This document shows positions 12,898 through 24,135 of a stretch of DNA of 64,000 bases, piece by piece. The notes under the pieces were generated by a model that worked only from the letters and a program-made list of their open reading frames with translations, had not been told where the DNA came from and did no database searches. This DNA is from Pseudisothecium myosuroides. Its lineage: Eukaryota; Streptophyta; Bryopsida; Hypnales; Lembophyllaceae. The stretch spans positions 9,734,001-9,798,000 of the forward strand of contig OX637296.1 of NCBI GenBank assembly GCA_951799445.1, in the 5' to 3' direction. The translations under genes and the position numbers were made by a program. Each line of letters starts with the position of its first letter. Positions within the stretch are counted from its first letter, which is position 1.

Positions 12898-12939
12898 GAG
12901 GGTTGTTATTATGTGAGCATAGGAGTGTGAGCCCATGAG
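12898..12939 (+). mobile_element. Truncated end of the 249 bp element
   Basis: The 42 bases beginning gagggttgttattatgtgag are nearly identical to the left end of the complete 249 bp element at 13231-13479, after which similarity stops. It is an orphan terminus only about 290 bp from a complete copy. Confidence 0.75.
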
Positions 12940-13043
12940 TGACTCAAACATTATAGCACTAGTTCACTTTTCAAATATGGGCCAACCTAACCACTAAATG
13001 ACTTGAAAATCCACATTAGAAAATTTGTAAGCTTTTAAGTCCA

Positions 13044-13973
13044 TTAACCCAAAATGACCCTGAGGACATAATGTGTCCTTGACCAATTTTTGAAGTTAAA
13101 TAAAACCTTATCAAATTACTATTTTTAATAGTTTATATTTTTGAAAAATTCTTTTTGAAGTTTAGTTTTAGCATCAAAAATCCGATTTTGAAAATAATTG
13201 ATTATGATTTTTCTATTCAAGATTTTGTGCGAGGGTTGCTATTATGTGAGCATAGGAGTGTGAGCCCATGAGCCTAGAATACTACATACCTATGTTATAG
13301 GTGTATATACTATAGGAACTGTCTATAATTATAGAGTATATATGTTACAAATATCCATATTATAAGTGTTTATAATACATACACCTACTATAGTGTGTGG
13401 TATCTATATTATAGATACCTATATTGTAGGCTCAATGTTCACAAGCTCGCATTCTTGGGCTCACATACTAGCACCGTTGGATTTTGTGCAAGGGTGTCCA
13501 TTGCAATCTTGACTTTTTGTAGTGTTGAGGGCTCTTGGGAATGAGCCTCAAATACACTAGATCTTTGAGAAAAAATCACATTAGAAATTCATTTAAAAAA
13601 TTATAGAGTAGATTTTGAGAAGTCATAAATTGATTGGGGTTATGCATGTTAGGCCCTTTAACCTCATATTTTTTTGGTGACCAACTTTTTAGATTTGACA
13701 TATGAAAAGAGGAATGAAAGACTTCAAATCACTTTCACAATTTCACACTTCACAATCACTTTCACACCCTCGTGATCAAACATTACAATCTTTCAATCCG
13801 TATGAGATATTGTTGTGTTTTCTTTTCTAATGTGATCTCTAACATGTCTAGTTTGATTTTATATGGTTACAATTCAAAAAGAATTGATACAACTTATCAA
13901 AATGTTGACTTTTAATTCAATTTAGAACAAATCCCTAGAAACTCACAAAAGGCCTTGGGCATTTAGGGGTTAA
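13044..13973 (+). mobile_element. TTAA-family B element, interrupted copy
   Basis: The right end reads ccttgggcatttaggggtt followed by aa (TTAA at 13970-13973), identical to the right end of the 366 bp copy at 45312-45677. The left part from TTAA at 13044 shares 'gaagttaaataaaacctta', 'tttttaatagtttatat' and 'atccgattttgaaaat' with that copy. The right part shares 'gatcaaacattacaatc', 'atattgttgtgttttctttt' and 'tgatctctaacatgtctag'. The extra length is explained by the nested 249 bp element at 13231-13479 and by further unrelated DNA between about 13490 and 13760. Confidence 0.75.
13231..13479 (+). mobile_element. 249 bp MITE with 10 bp target-site duplication, copy 1
   Basis: The element begins gagggttgctattatgtgag and ends tcacatactagcaccgttg. 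The two ends are imperfect inverted repeats (about 15 of 21 positions match), and the interior is itself largely inverted-repeat text of tata-rich words. It is flanked on both sides by the perfect 10-mer GATTTTGTGC (13221-13230 and 13480-13489). A second copy of exactly the same length, in the opposite orientation and at a different target, lies at 59850-60098. A 9-11 bp duplication is typical of Mutator-like elements, so a non-autonomous MULE is the best guess. No coding capacity. Confidence 0.9.
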
Positions 13974-14680
13974 CTTCCTCAGTTGTTGAGTTCAAATTTT
14001 GATTTTTTTATATTGACTCATAATGCATGTTCAATTAGAAAAAAAGTTGGAGCATTTTTTTTGCAAGATAGGGCTCTTTTGATGTTAAGGCAATCAACCT
14101 TGAATTTTTTTTCCAAAAGGAGGTCAGTGACTGTCTTCAGTTTCATACTGAACCAGTCTTGACTTGATTGTGTCATTCTCTTGCTGTCAAAGGCGGGTTA
14201 TTAGACATCAACAATGGAACAATGACTTCACAACCCCATCCACTATAAGCTAGTGTTTGGGGCTTTTGAGCAGATTGTGTCAAAAAATGATCTGCCAATT
14301 AATTAATTCTCTCCTAGAATGAATGAATGAATGAAATTGTGCTTGTGAAATACATTTTGTACAACCCCTCCATATTTACATTTTTCGTAGCTACTATGAT
14401 ATAGGACATTGATACTGTATCCTATATGAATACCAGTATATGCACATTGTACCATATTAATATATTGTAGCTTTTAATAAGAACATGGCTCTGAAGTCCT
14501 TTGTTCATCATCATAAATATAGACTTTGAAGTGGATAGGGGTTAAATTGTCCAATGTTTTTGTTTGTCTTTTTGAGTTTCAAAATAAATTCCGCATTTTC
14601 TTAGCATGTATGTTTTAGACACTATATAAATCTCTATAGATGTCACAAGTGGTAGTCAAAGAAAGTGAGGAGAATCCAAA
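13974..14680. other. Gene-free stretch
   Basis: No gene or delimited repeat was recognised. A short GAAT microsatellite (gaatgaatgaatgaa) lies near 14320. Confidence 0.4.
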
Positions 14681-15062
14681 CTAACCCTAAAGTTCCTTGC
14701 CTATGTTTTCACCCAAAACGCTTCAAAACTACCGTTTGTATTACGTTCACAAAATCTGAGAAAAAAACCCATTTTTTTGCCTTGATGTAACTGTAGGATC
14801 TTGGAATAGGGTGGATTGAGAAAATGTGGAAAAAAATTCAGAAAATTTCACCACGTAGACTAGAAGATATTAGCGTTTGAATGGACAAAAATCCTTTTTT
14901 CAGCCCTATGAAATACAGGGCAGCTGCACTTCAAGAGATCACAATTGTATGAAAAATTGTCCATGTGAGTAGCTTCTCTGGATTCATTCTTCAAGCTATG
15001 TAGGCTACATGCTTGAAATTTTTTAGATCATTTGGAATTGTACAACATATAAGAAAAAAATG
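14681..15062 (-). mobile_element. Partial TTAA-family-like element
   Basis: The sequence begins ctaaccctaaagttccttgc, a degenerate family end. It is followed by family words seen in other copies (cacccaaaacgcttcaaaac, 'gtaggatcttgg' and 'agactagaagatattagc'). From about 14760 it parallels positions 30-332 of the window. The opposite terminus was not found, so this copy is truncated or belongs to a related subfamily. Confidence 0.5.
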
Positions 15063-15800
15063 CAATGTGTTGACAAGGCCTTGGCAAAAATAGCCTAATG
15101 TGGACTAGTCTTAGAAATTTTATATTTTCTTCGTAAACTTATTAAAATAAAATTGAACGGTGGAGACCTTCCCCAACCTCTCTTAGATAATTTTTGATAA
15201 CCAAAATTCTAAAATTTGAAGATTAGGAGGGCTAGATTGAGTTTGGGATGTAGGGGAAGGTCAGCCACTCTCAAAATTAAAGATTTAGGGGCTAGCCTAT
15301 TGGGTCAACCATGTTCCACTTTTCTTTTGACCTTGTCCCTACTGCTACAATAGTAAAATAAAATTTGATTTTTTCAAATGAACCCATATGTCAATCAATG
15401 ATTCTAGAACTAGTTTATGGAATTAAGTGCAATATGCTACCTTCAAGACAAATAGGTATCAACTTTGGCTACCTTGAGAGTGAGTAGTATCAAAAAGAAT
15501 TGAAAAAAAAGGATTTTGCAAGTTATGAAGGATTAATGGGAGTACTATAACACAAAATTGACTAAATAGATGCTAATTCCAATGTGGAAGAAGTTGCAAA
15601 TTGGCTATCAAATTCTATTGTTTGTTGCATTTTTGACTAAAATGTCTCTATCAAAGGCCATTTTTTACAATGTACTAGTAGTACAAGGATTTTTTGGATA
15701 GAAATTCAACTAATTTTAGCCAATTTAGGGATTGTTGATGTCAATTCCTACAAGCAAAACATAATAAGCATAACAAATAACAAATAATAAATAACAAATA

Positions 15801-16357
15801 TTCCCTCCATCCCGAAATAAATCCGAAGTTTTTTGGAAATGGCTAGATTGACAAATGAGCTGCTCCTATTTTCAAGGAATTATGTAGTTATTGTAGCTTC
15901 TAATCAACCCTACTAGGTTCAAAAGAATGGAAGTCAACAATGAAGCGGCGCCTGTTAAAAACAGGAAGTGAAATTGACAATTTTTTTTCCTTTTTGGAAC
16001 TGCTCCTATGCTATTAATTTGGATCATTCTCCAAGCAATGCTGGTGCATAGAAGTCCTATAATGTCCTTTGTATTCAATTCCAACACTATCCCATGATTC
16101 ACAGTTCTCTACAAGAGATTTGTTAGTAGCGAGTATTGTACAATTGTGGGTTGAACTCATCACCTTTGGTTGGTTAGAGGTTGCATTTTGATTCTCTCTG
16201 CAGAAACCAAATTGATACATTGACTCTAGAGTGAAGTATCTGCTTCAAGGTGTTCAAACTATCTTCAATTGTTGATCAAGTTGTAGAGAGTCAATTTCGA
16301 ATTTCATTTGGGACAACTATATTTGAAACCCCCATATGTATTTCGGGATGGAAGAAA
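15801..16357. mobile_element. MITE with Stowaway/mariner-like ends
   Basis: The left end is TTCCCTCCATCCCGAAATA. The right end in reverse complement is TTTCTTCCATCCCGAAATA. Both ends are flanked by TA, and the left end resembles the CTCCCTCC(G/A)TCCC terminus known from plant Stowaway-type (Tc1/mariner) MITEs. The 557 bp body has no transposase. The short open frames inside are not recognisable. Flanking AACAAATA-type simple repeats make the exact target duplication ambiguous beyond TA. Confidence 0.75.
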
Positions 16358-19204
16358 TAACAAATAACAAAAGGTGTGTGTTTTGTAAATGCACTCATTT
16401 GAGTTGTAGCATGTTAGCATGAACCAAACTTTGGATGAGAATTAAACAACATATTATATCATAGTTTTTCACTCATACATTTATTGCACTAAAATTTAGT
16501 GCTCATGGAAGATATTCCTTGTCGACACCTTGTGAAAAATTTGGACGCAAATAAGTCAAATGGCTCCATTTACAGGTACCTTGCTAAAAATACTATATTG
16601 CCAAAAATAGCAAGCTAGTACTTTAGAAGTTAAAATGGGGGTGTCATCTTTGCTATATTAGAGGCTTTTAGTTGACAAAGTACACAAAAAAGACTTGCCT
16701 TAGGTGTCAATAAACTTTGGATTTTCAAAGTATTGAAAATAGATGAATCCAAAATTGACTTTAGGCTTCCATTGATAGAAGTTGAACATTTTAGCCAACA
16801 CTTTATAGGGGTCTATTTTAGATATGGTCACAATTTGGTGCAAATACATTATCATTCAATTGGAAACATATAACACACAGTTTAGCATTTTAATTTTAAT
16901 TTTTACATTTCCAGCTAATTGTGATTTTGAAATATATGACATTAAAGTTTGAGGTAAAGGGACTTTTATTGTTCCCTATTCTAATTCCACTTTTTTTTTT
17001 AAATACACCAAAATTGTCCCTTTAGAATGCTTCTAAATCCCAAATCCAAATGCATTGGCTTATTTGTAGATTGAACATTTATGTTTAAGGCACCCCTCAA
17101 GGCCAATTTGGAAAGTTTGAATGTTATAAATATAAACTAGAGTTTGTTGTTTTTATGTTGAAAAATATGTATATGATATATTAGAAGGAATTTTTTTTGC
17201 TTCATTCTAGTATGTTCAACAAAAGTCAAATCAAAATTTGTCAAAATACAAATACAAAATGAAAATGCCTCACAAAAACTTGCAAATGAAATTTTATATT
17301 TTAAAATATGATAGAATAATATTTATTGAAATAATGCAATATTCACCTCAATATAGACTATTTATATAAATCTATACTTTGGCTGTAGAACATCAAGGAT
17401 CTTCCAATGTTGAAGGATATAGACCTCCCAATGTTTTGCATAAATTTTCTAATGATTTACATATAATGTAAGCAAAACATCGAGAGATCTCCTAATGTTT
17501 TGTATGTATTTCTAGAATATTTTTGTATTAATATTTTTGGACTTTGAATTGTCCAAATTTAATTAAATATAGAATGACCTTCTAAAACATTTTAATAAAT
17601 TCAATAAAAATTCAATATATAATACTTTACATGGGCCATATCCATTGTGTTCTTAAAATGCAATTTTATAAATAAATAGGATGCTTTTGTATTGATTCAA
17701 TTAAACTTTGGATTGTATCAATACATTAATTTGATAGCAGATTCCATGTTCTTTTCTCAAATTAAATGTTTTACGTAAAACCAGTTTTGTAAATGCTTTG
17801 AAGATAGTTTAGAAGTTAAAAACATGGCCTTATTAGTACAAGTTAATGTTATTACTCCAAGGCCTAGTGGCCCACAAATTGGACTAATCCTAGAAGGTTA
17901 AGGCCTAATTGATAGGTGATTAGCCAAAGATTTTGAGATAGGCGCATTCTTCATGGAGAATTAAATTCATTGGAAAAATTCGCTGAAAGATGAAATTTTA
18001 GGATTTTTTCTCCATAAATGATTTTCCAATAAAACAGTCAACTTTTAAAACTCCAAAATTAAATGATGTTCATTAAAAGTTATACAATTACAATAGAATG
18101 AGGAAAGTAACATATGTAAATGAAAAAAATTCTATCTAAAAATGGCTATATGGTTGTTTTTGCCATCCTAGAATTTTTTTAATATCTAAGTGTTTGAACT
18201 AAAAATAATAAAATTACTTTTGAAAATTTATAATAAATACCCAAAATTCCTCTAAAACATCTACATTTTAGATTCATATCTAGAACATTCTTTCTTCAAT
18301 ATATGAAATGATTTTTCTTGACACTTCTCCAAAGAATACTAATGCTTAAAGGACCAAATGTGTTTTTCTAGAGAAATTGTCAAAAATTTCCATTTTTTGC
18401 TTTATTGACCAATTTTGAAAATCAAAACTTGTTTTTTGAACTTCAGCTATGCAAAAGTGTGTTAGATTATTATAGAAATGTGTAGAAAAACTTTTAGACC
18501 ATTTGACCAAGTAGATTAAAAGATTATAATCATGTTTGTAGTTTGTAAATTTTTTCTATCCTTAATGTACAAGGGTAACAAAATTTAAGCTCTTGGAATG
18601 GATTTGCGTCTGTCCAACATTGAGTTCTAAATCTTTTCTTAGATACATCCATTTAAAATTTCAGAGGAAAATTTGGAGTCTAACTTACTATAAATCACCT
18701 TGGAATACAAAATAGGCTTAAGATCTGGCAATATGCTAGCCAATTTTGTGATGATTTCTTGTGCATTGGAATTTTTTTTGAAAAATTTGACTGAGAAAAA
18801 CATGGGTTCCATCACCTTCTATTAGTCCTAAGGTTTTCATAGGGAAAAAATTAAATGTAGGCCTCATTGTCTCATCTCCTCTAACCTCCCAACCTCCATC
18901 CAAAGTCCTCTTCTTTATCTCCTCCACTAGGAATCTCTCTAAGACCCCTCCAAGATTTCCCTTGAAGATTTCTTGAAGCCCCTAGGCCCTACCTTAGAGC
19001 CTTCCTTGAAGATTGACATTGAAGCCTTTGCATAAGACTCCTGGCTAACTCCAATGGAGCTATCTTCCTATTATTGATGTTTGGTTCCTTCTTATTTCCA
19101 TGGGCATTTCTTGTTAAGTTCTTCACTTTTAGGGGCCCATAACTTTTGATCTGATCGGAGTGAATTTTTTTCCTTACTAAGGTTATGCTAGTGCCTATCT
19201 TATA
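16358..19204. other. Gene-free AT-rich stretch
   Basis: No gene, RNA or well-delimited repeat was recognised. The section 18900-19060 is relatively C-rich on the plus strand (repeated cctccaa/cttgaag words), but frames are broken by stops. Confidence 0.45.
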
Positions 19205-20118
19205 TTAACCCCTAAAGGACCGTTGTTCCTTTGGGTGACAAATGGGATTTGGGGCAGCTACCTACGGGCTGAATTTTTGTCATGATTTTTTAAAACTTTT
19301 TTTGAAGATAGAAGAGCTGATAAGCTTTGTGGGAATATAATCTTTTTTACAATCGGTGTCCGGAAACAAAAGTTATGACCAAATAAGCGCAAAACAGGGG
19401 ACAAGGGACAGAAAAAAAAAAAATTGCGAAAATTTGAATTTTTTTTCTTGAATTTTTTCTTCTCATAGATTATATTTTTGTCTATCTGGAAAGCTTTGAT
19501 TCGTTTCATTTGGATTTGTTATTAGAAAGTTATGGACAATCTTGTTTTTTGGGTAGTTAGAACATTTTTTTTACAAAAATAACTTGTAGGAGTCATTTTT
19601 TAATGCAATTTTTGCAATTTTTTTTTGCATGGTTTACTTTACTTGCTAGAACAATCTCACCATTGGAATTAGTACATTTTAATTCCATCTAGAAGATATT
19701 AATATTTTAGAATTTTCTTCTATCTTGTACTTCTACTTAACAATTTTTTTAAAAATGAAAATTCAATTTTTTTGAATTTTTTTTCCTAGACTCTCAACTC
19801 AATTCTACATTATAAAGATTTAAAGCTCAAAACTATTTAGTGCAAAAAATTTAAGTAAAAAATGTTCAAAGTCAAAAAATCTAGTCCCACAATGTGCTGA
19901 AAAACTTGCTTTTTTCACTTTAAATGCAGATATCTTGCAATCTGTGCGGTTAAAAGTTCTGAAATTTTTTCCACTCATTTTCATACTAGTTAGGTGTAAG
20001 ATACTACAGTTAGATGTGAAAAAAAACAATATTCAATGTTTTAACTTTTTGCTATAGAACTTTTTTCAGTTTTGAGTATTTCTTGGCAGAAAAAAGACCT
20101 TGATCCTTTAGGGGTTAA
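19205..20118 (+). mobile_element. TTAA-family A element, reference copy (914 bp)
   Basis: It starts TTAACCCCTAAAGGACCG and ends gatcctttaggggttaa, giving terminal inverted repeats of about 17 bp including TTAA. The interior is AT-rich with recognisable family markers in order: gaatataatc, 'caatcggtg', 'gttatggacaatcttg', an internal 'gcagatatcttgcaatctg' and, near the right end, 'cagttttgagtatttc'. The same markers recur in all other copies in this window. There is no transposase frame. TTAA is the target of piggyBac-like and Kolobok DNA transposons. A TA-specific family whose ends happen to carry T and A cannot be excluded without an empty site. Confidence 0.8.
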
Positions 20119-20209
20119 AAAATTCAATATCCTTCATACTAAATTGAATTCAAAGGTATCCTAACAATTTTCCAATTTGTCATTCAACAATCCCTTGGTC
20201 TTTTAGGGG
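20119..20209. mobile_element. Orphan terminus of a TTAA-family element
   Basis: These 91 bases separate two full elements and end ggtcttttagggg directly before the shared TTAA at 20210. It is probably the truncated remnant of a third element whose body was lost when its neighbours inserted or recombined. Confidence 0.45.
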
Positions 20210-20226
20210 TTAACCCCTAAAGGACC
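20197..20226. repeat. 30 bp near-perfect palindrome at element junction
   Basis: Two element termini meet head to head around TTAA (20210-20213), creating a palindrome with one mismatch in fifteen pairs. The left half is ggtcttttaggggtt and the right half is its complement with one base changed. Confidence 0.9.
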
Positions 20227-21108
20227 GAGGCCTTTTTTCTGCCAAAAAACAATGAAAACTGCCATTTCTATAGCAAAGAGTAAAAAAATTTGAAAAATGT
20301 TTTTTTTCCACATCCAACCGTAGGGTCTTACACCTAACTAGTATAAGAATGTGTGGAATTTTTTTTAGAATTTTTGACCGCACAGATTGCAAGATATTTG
20401 CATTTAAAGTGAAAAAAACAAGTTTTTTAGCACATTGCGGGACTAGATTTTTTGACTTTAAACAGTTTTGAGGTTTTAATTGTTGTAGTGGAGAATTGAG
20501 TTGAGAGTCTAGGAAAAAAAAATAAAAAAAAACTTATTTATCGTTCTTAAAAAAATTGTTAAGTAGATGTAGGTACAAGATAGAAGGAAAATCTAAAATA
20601 TTCATATATTTTAGATGGAATTAAAATTCACTAATTCCAATGGTGAGATTGTTCTAGCAAGTAAATTAGACCATGCAAAAAAAAATTTGAAAAATTTGAA
20701 AAATTGCATTTAGAAATGAATCCTAAAGTTATTTTTTTCAAGAAGATGCTTTAATTGCCCGAAAAACAAGAATGTCCATAACTTTCTCATAACATATCCA
20801 AATGAAATGAATCAAAGCTTTCCAAATAGCCAAAAATATAATCTATGAGAAAAAAAAAATTTAAAATTCAAATTTTTGTTCATTTTTTTTTGCTGCCCGA
20901 GCTGCCCCCCGTCTCCTGTTTTGAGCTTATATGGTCATAATTTTTTTTCCCGGGCACCGATTGTGAAAAAAATTATATTCCCTTGAAGATAATCAGCTTT
21001 TCTACCTCCAAAAAAAGTTTCAAAAAATCAGGAGAAAATTTCAGCCCATAGGTACTCGCCCGAAAACGCATTTGTCCCCCATAGGGACAATGGTCCTTTA
21101 GGGGTTAA
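20210..21108 (-). mobile_element. TTAA-family A element, inverted copy (899 bp)
   Basis: It begins TTAACCCCTAAAGGACCG and ends tggtcctttaggggttaa. Read in reverse complement it follows the 19205 copy throughout: 'gggacaaatg', 'ggtgcccggg', 'gttatggacattcttg' and 'ccgcacagattgcaag'. It shares its left TTAA with the preceding terminus. No coding capacity. Confidence 0.8.
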
Positions 21109-22729
21109 ATAGATGAAGTACAGTTTTTACAACATTCATCATCCACCAAGTGGATGTTTATTTAGCACTTTGGGATTAAAAAAAAACACTTTTGTCCAAG
21201 GAATAACTTGACTACCAAACTAATGGTACCAAGTTTTTCTTATGAGAATATTTGCATAATGATTTTGAATACCGAACTATTGTTTGCAAAATTGCTTCGG
21301 CATTGACATGCACTTGACCAACCATTCACGTCTTGGGATCAATTGATTGAAATTCCATAGAGAATGTTCTTAATTTAGTGCAACTAAGCCAACCTTTCAA
21401 AATAGTGTATTTCTCCCTCCAAATATCAAATTATAACTCAAAGTTTATTTTCATAATGAATTTTTTTCATTGTATTATTACTTTGCAAAGCCCCTCAAAC
21501 AAAAATTAAGAGTCTCTCCTTCACAACACAATTGTCAATGGTTATGAACAATAATTATGCAAAGCCTTGGTATGGAGTAAGGTAAACCAACCCATCATTG
21601 GTCACTGCCCAATTCCATCACCCTATGTTTGGTCCCAATTCTATCCATTCAAACATCCAAATTTGTCCAAAAAATATCCAAATCCGTTTAAGATTATGAC
21701 AAAATCAGTGCATTAATGCCAAAAGTGGTGTAACATGTTAATGGTTGATTAGTGAGTACTTCAGTGCCATTAGCTACATGGAAAGCGACAGTTATGGGTT
21801 ATTGATGGGACATTTATGACTCTAGTCTATGGGCAGTTATGAAATTTTAAGGCAAAACACTTCAAAAATTCACAAAAATTACAATTTTAGTTGAAAAATT
21901 ATAATTCCACTTGGGCTTGATCCATAAACCAAGCGCACACCTTTGAAAAATATGTGTCCCTCTTGGAATTGACCCCAAGATATTTAAATTCCAAATTAGG
22001 GTGGTAATAGACTTGTCTACCCTAGTATAGGAGGCAAGCTATTCCTGATCACCCCTCTTCATTATGGCTATGTAGGTTGTTCTCTTTCCGTGTAGGAGGA
22101 GATGAACAATGATTAATTTTGGTGCGGTTCCCGACGCAGCTGTGGTGCATTTTGATTGGCTACAAGACTTTCAATATTGCAACCACCCCTTGGTCGATTT
22201 TGTTTTCCGCCCATGGTTGGAAATAGCAAGCCTTATATCACTGCTATGGGAAGAACACAATCTTTCGCTGGAAAATTCACAGTTATTATGTTTTGAGAAA
22301 TAAAAATCTGGAAAATTATGGAAACCTTCCAAAATCTATTTTTGCACACACGAGAAAATTTTCCAACTGAAGAAACCCACCCTGCAGATATGTGTAACTG
22401 CTTAGAGTAAGCGACCCATTCTTGATCACCCCCCAATTTCCACAGCATAGGCTGTTGTATTTCCGATCAAGTGGCCATGTGTAACTGCTCAGCTATGATG
22501 TATTGTGAGCCATTGATTTGCAGTCGATTTTCTGACAAGCCTATGGTCGGAATTAGATATATCTATATAACAAGAATAGGTTTCAGAGAATCTTGGCCAC
22601 AAAAATTCACCGTAGTTTTGTTCTTAGGCTAAAATATGAAGAAAAATTTCAAATCTGTCTGAAATCTATTTTTCGACATGGGGAAAAATTTCCCCCCACC
22701 AAACCCTGCCGATAGCTATACTGAAATGC
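21109..22729. other. Gene-free stretch with a diverged direct duplication
   Basis: No gene is recognised. About 22040-22390 and 22400-22720 are diverged direct repeats: both carry a phrase of the type ttcctgatcacccc / ttcttgatcacccc, then tgtaggttgtt / cataggctgttg, a ccatggttgg / ctatggtcgg block, a gaaaattcac / aaaattcacc block and a ccaaaatctatttttgc / tgaaatctatttttcg block. Short open frames in it are not credible genes. Confidence 0.5.
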
Positions 22730-23473
22730 TTAACCCTGGAACGCCGAAGGCGCCATTTTGTGGCGCCTGGATGACTATCCAACAAGCTGGAGAGTGATTG
22801 GAAGCACTTTTTCATCCGCATATTCCTTGTTGACCTTTCGTGTTGGGTTACGAAGAGTATCCAATTGAGTTTGTAGTCTTGCTAGTGTTTGTCTTCACTT
22901 AAATGAGAAGTTATTAAAAAAAAACGGATCACCAAATATGCTATTTTAGTGTATTTTGGAAAGTTGTAGATCTTGCTCTAAATCTGAAATTTTTCCACAA
23001 AAATGATATTTTTTGAGTTTGAGTCCAACTAACAAAATGAAGGTCATCTACTCTAGTTTCTACACCAATTTGAATTTTGAAAAAATTCCTAATATTGAAT
23101 ATTTTATTGCAATTTGAACTTTGGGTGTATTTTCAATGTCTATTATTTTCTAATTATAGAATGACACGGAAATTGAATTTACACCATGATGTTTGTCATT
23201 GTAATATACACACATGGTGAAATTTTCAGATTTTTTGAAATAATTTTCTATTTAATATGATTTTTCTTCACTTTTTCTTCAAAAATTCTCAAAAAAAGCA
23301 ATTTTCCACAAAAAAATCTAAATTTTTTGTGAAGTAAAGAAGATATGTAGTTTCATCTCTGAAAAATAAGTATACAATTTTTCATACAAATCTAGTTGCA
23401 AATTGGTAGCAAATTGAGTGTTGGGCAATGAGGCTTGGAATCAGTGGTCATAGGTCCGTCATTTAGGGGTTAA
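22730..23473 (+). mobile_element. Putative TTAA-bounded element, family C
   Basis: It starts TTAACCCTGGAACGCC followed by an imperfect palindrome (gaaggcgccattttgtggcgcc). It ends ccgtcatttaggggttaa, so both ends carry TTAACCC-type termini, but the inverted repeats are shorter and weaker than in family A. Related starts are present near 51342 (TTAACCCTTTAAGG... then tagtggcacttggatga) and 61500 (TTAACCCTTAAACATCG... then gatagatga). Classification is tentative. Confidence 0.5.
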
Positions 23474-23595
23474 GTGACTGGAAATAGGTCGTAAGCTTCT
23501 AAGTGGTCAGAAATGGATTGCCTCCCGTATAGTCCCAGCACTATGCACTAAGACAAGTTCTACTGTTACTTCCCATACAAATATCGACGAAAATA

Positions 23596-24135
23596 TCAAA
23601 CTCGGAAAAACCACAGCCGACGAAAGCTCAGTCGCCACTCAAGAAACATGTTTGCTTGTTGTGCATCGTCCAATTCCTGGCCCCAGGAACTCGCAGCCAA
23701 TGAGCGCGCGTGCTGACGCACCCCCGTGACTGGCAAGCCCGAGTTTCCGTGTCCTCGACATCGCCCTCCGTTTTGGCGGCTCCCAAGCCGGCTTCCTTGC
23801 ACCGGACGAAAGAGGGATGAAGATTCAAACCGCGGATGAACGACTCTGTCCATCCATACCCACATCCATCCTCGTCTCCGACCATTCATCCGTTCGCCCG
23901 TCCGAACGACCAAACTTCATCCATCCCTCCGAACCCGGCTCTATTGTCTCTGTGGCTGCTGCTCTGCGCCTGGTTTCGTTGTTCTCTCCGCTGCTACACT
24001 AATTTAAGTTACCGAACACACTCCATCGCCGGCCGAGGACGGACGCAAGCTTGGGACCGAAGCCGATTTTTCCGTAGAGCCCTCCGCGCATTCATGTCCG
24101 CATGCACACGAGGAGCTTTGCTGATGAGCTCAAAG
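23596..24135 (+). promoter_or_regulatory. Probable promoter and first non-coding exon of the sucrose transporter
   Basis: Base composition switches sharply here from AT-rich to GC-rich with CCATCC/CCGTCC-type pyrimidine-rich repeats, as is common around plant transcription starts. A good splice donor (caaag|gtgag) lies at 24135/24136, and a matching acceptor (ttgtgcag) ends at 25145, 36 bases before the transporter ATG. I infer a leader exon ending at 24135. The transcription start cannot be placed, and the overlapping open frames are not recognisable proteins. Confidence 0.45.
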
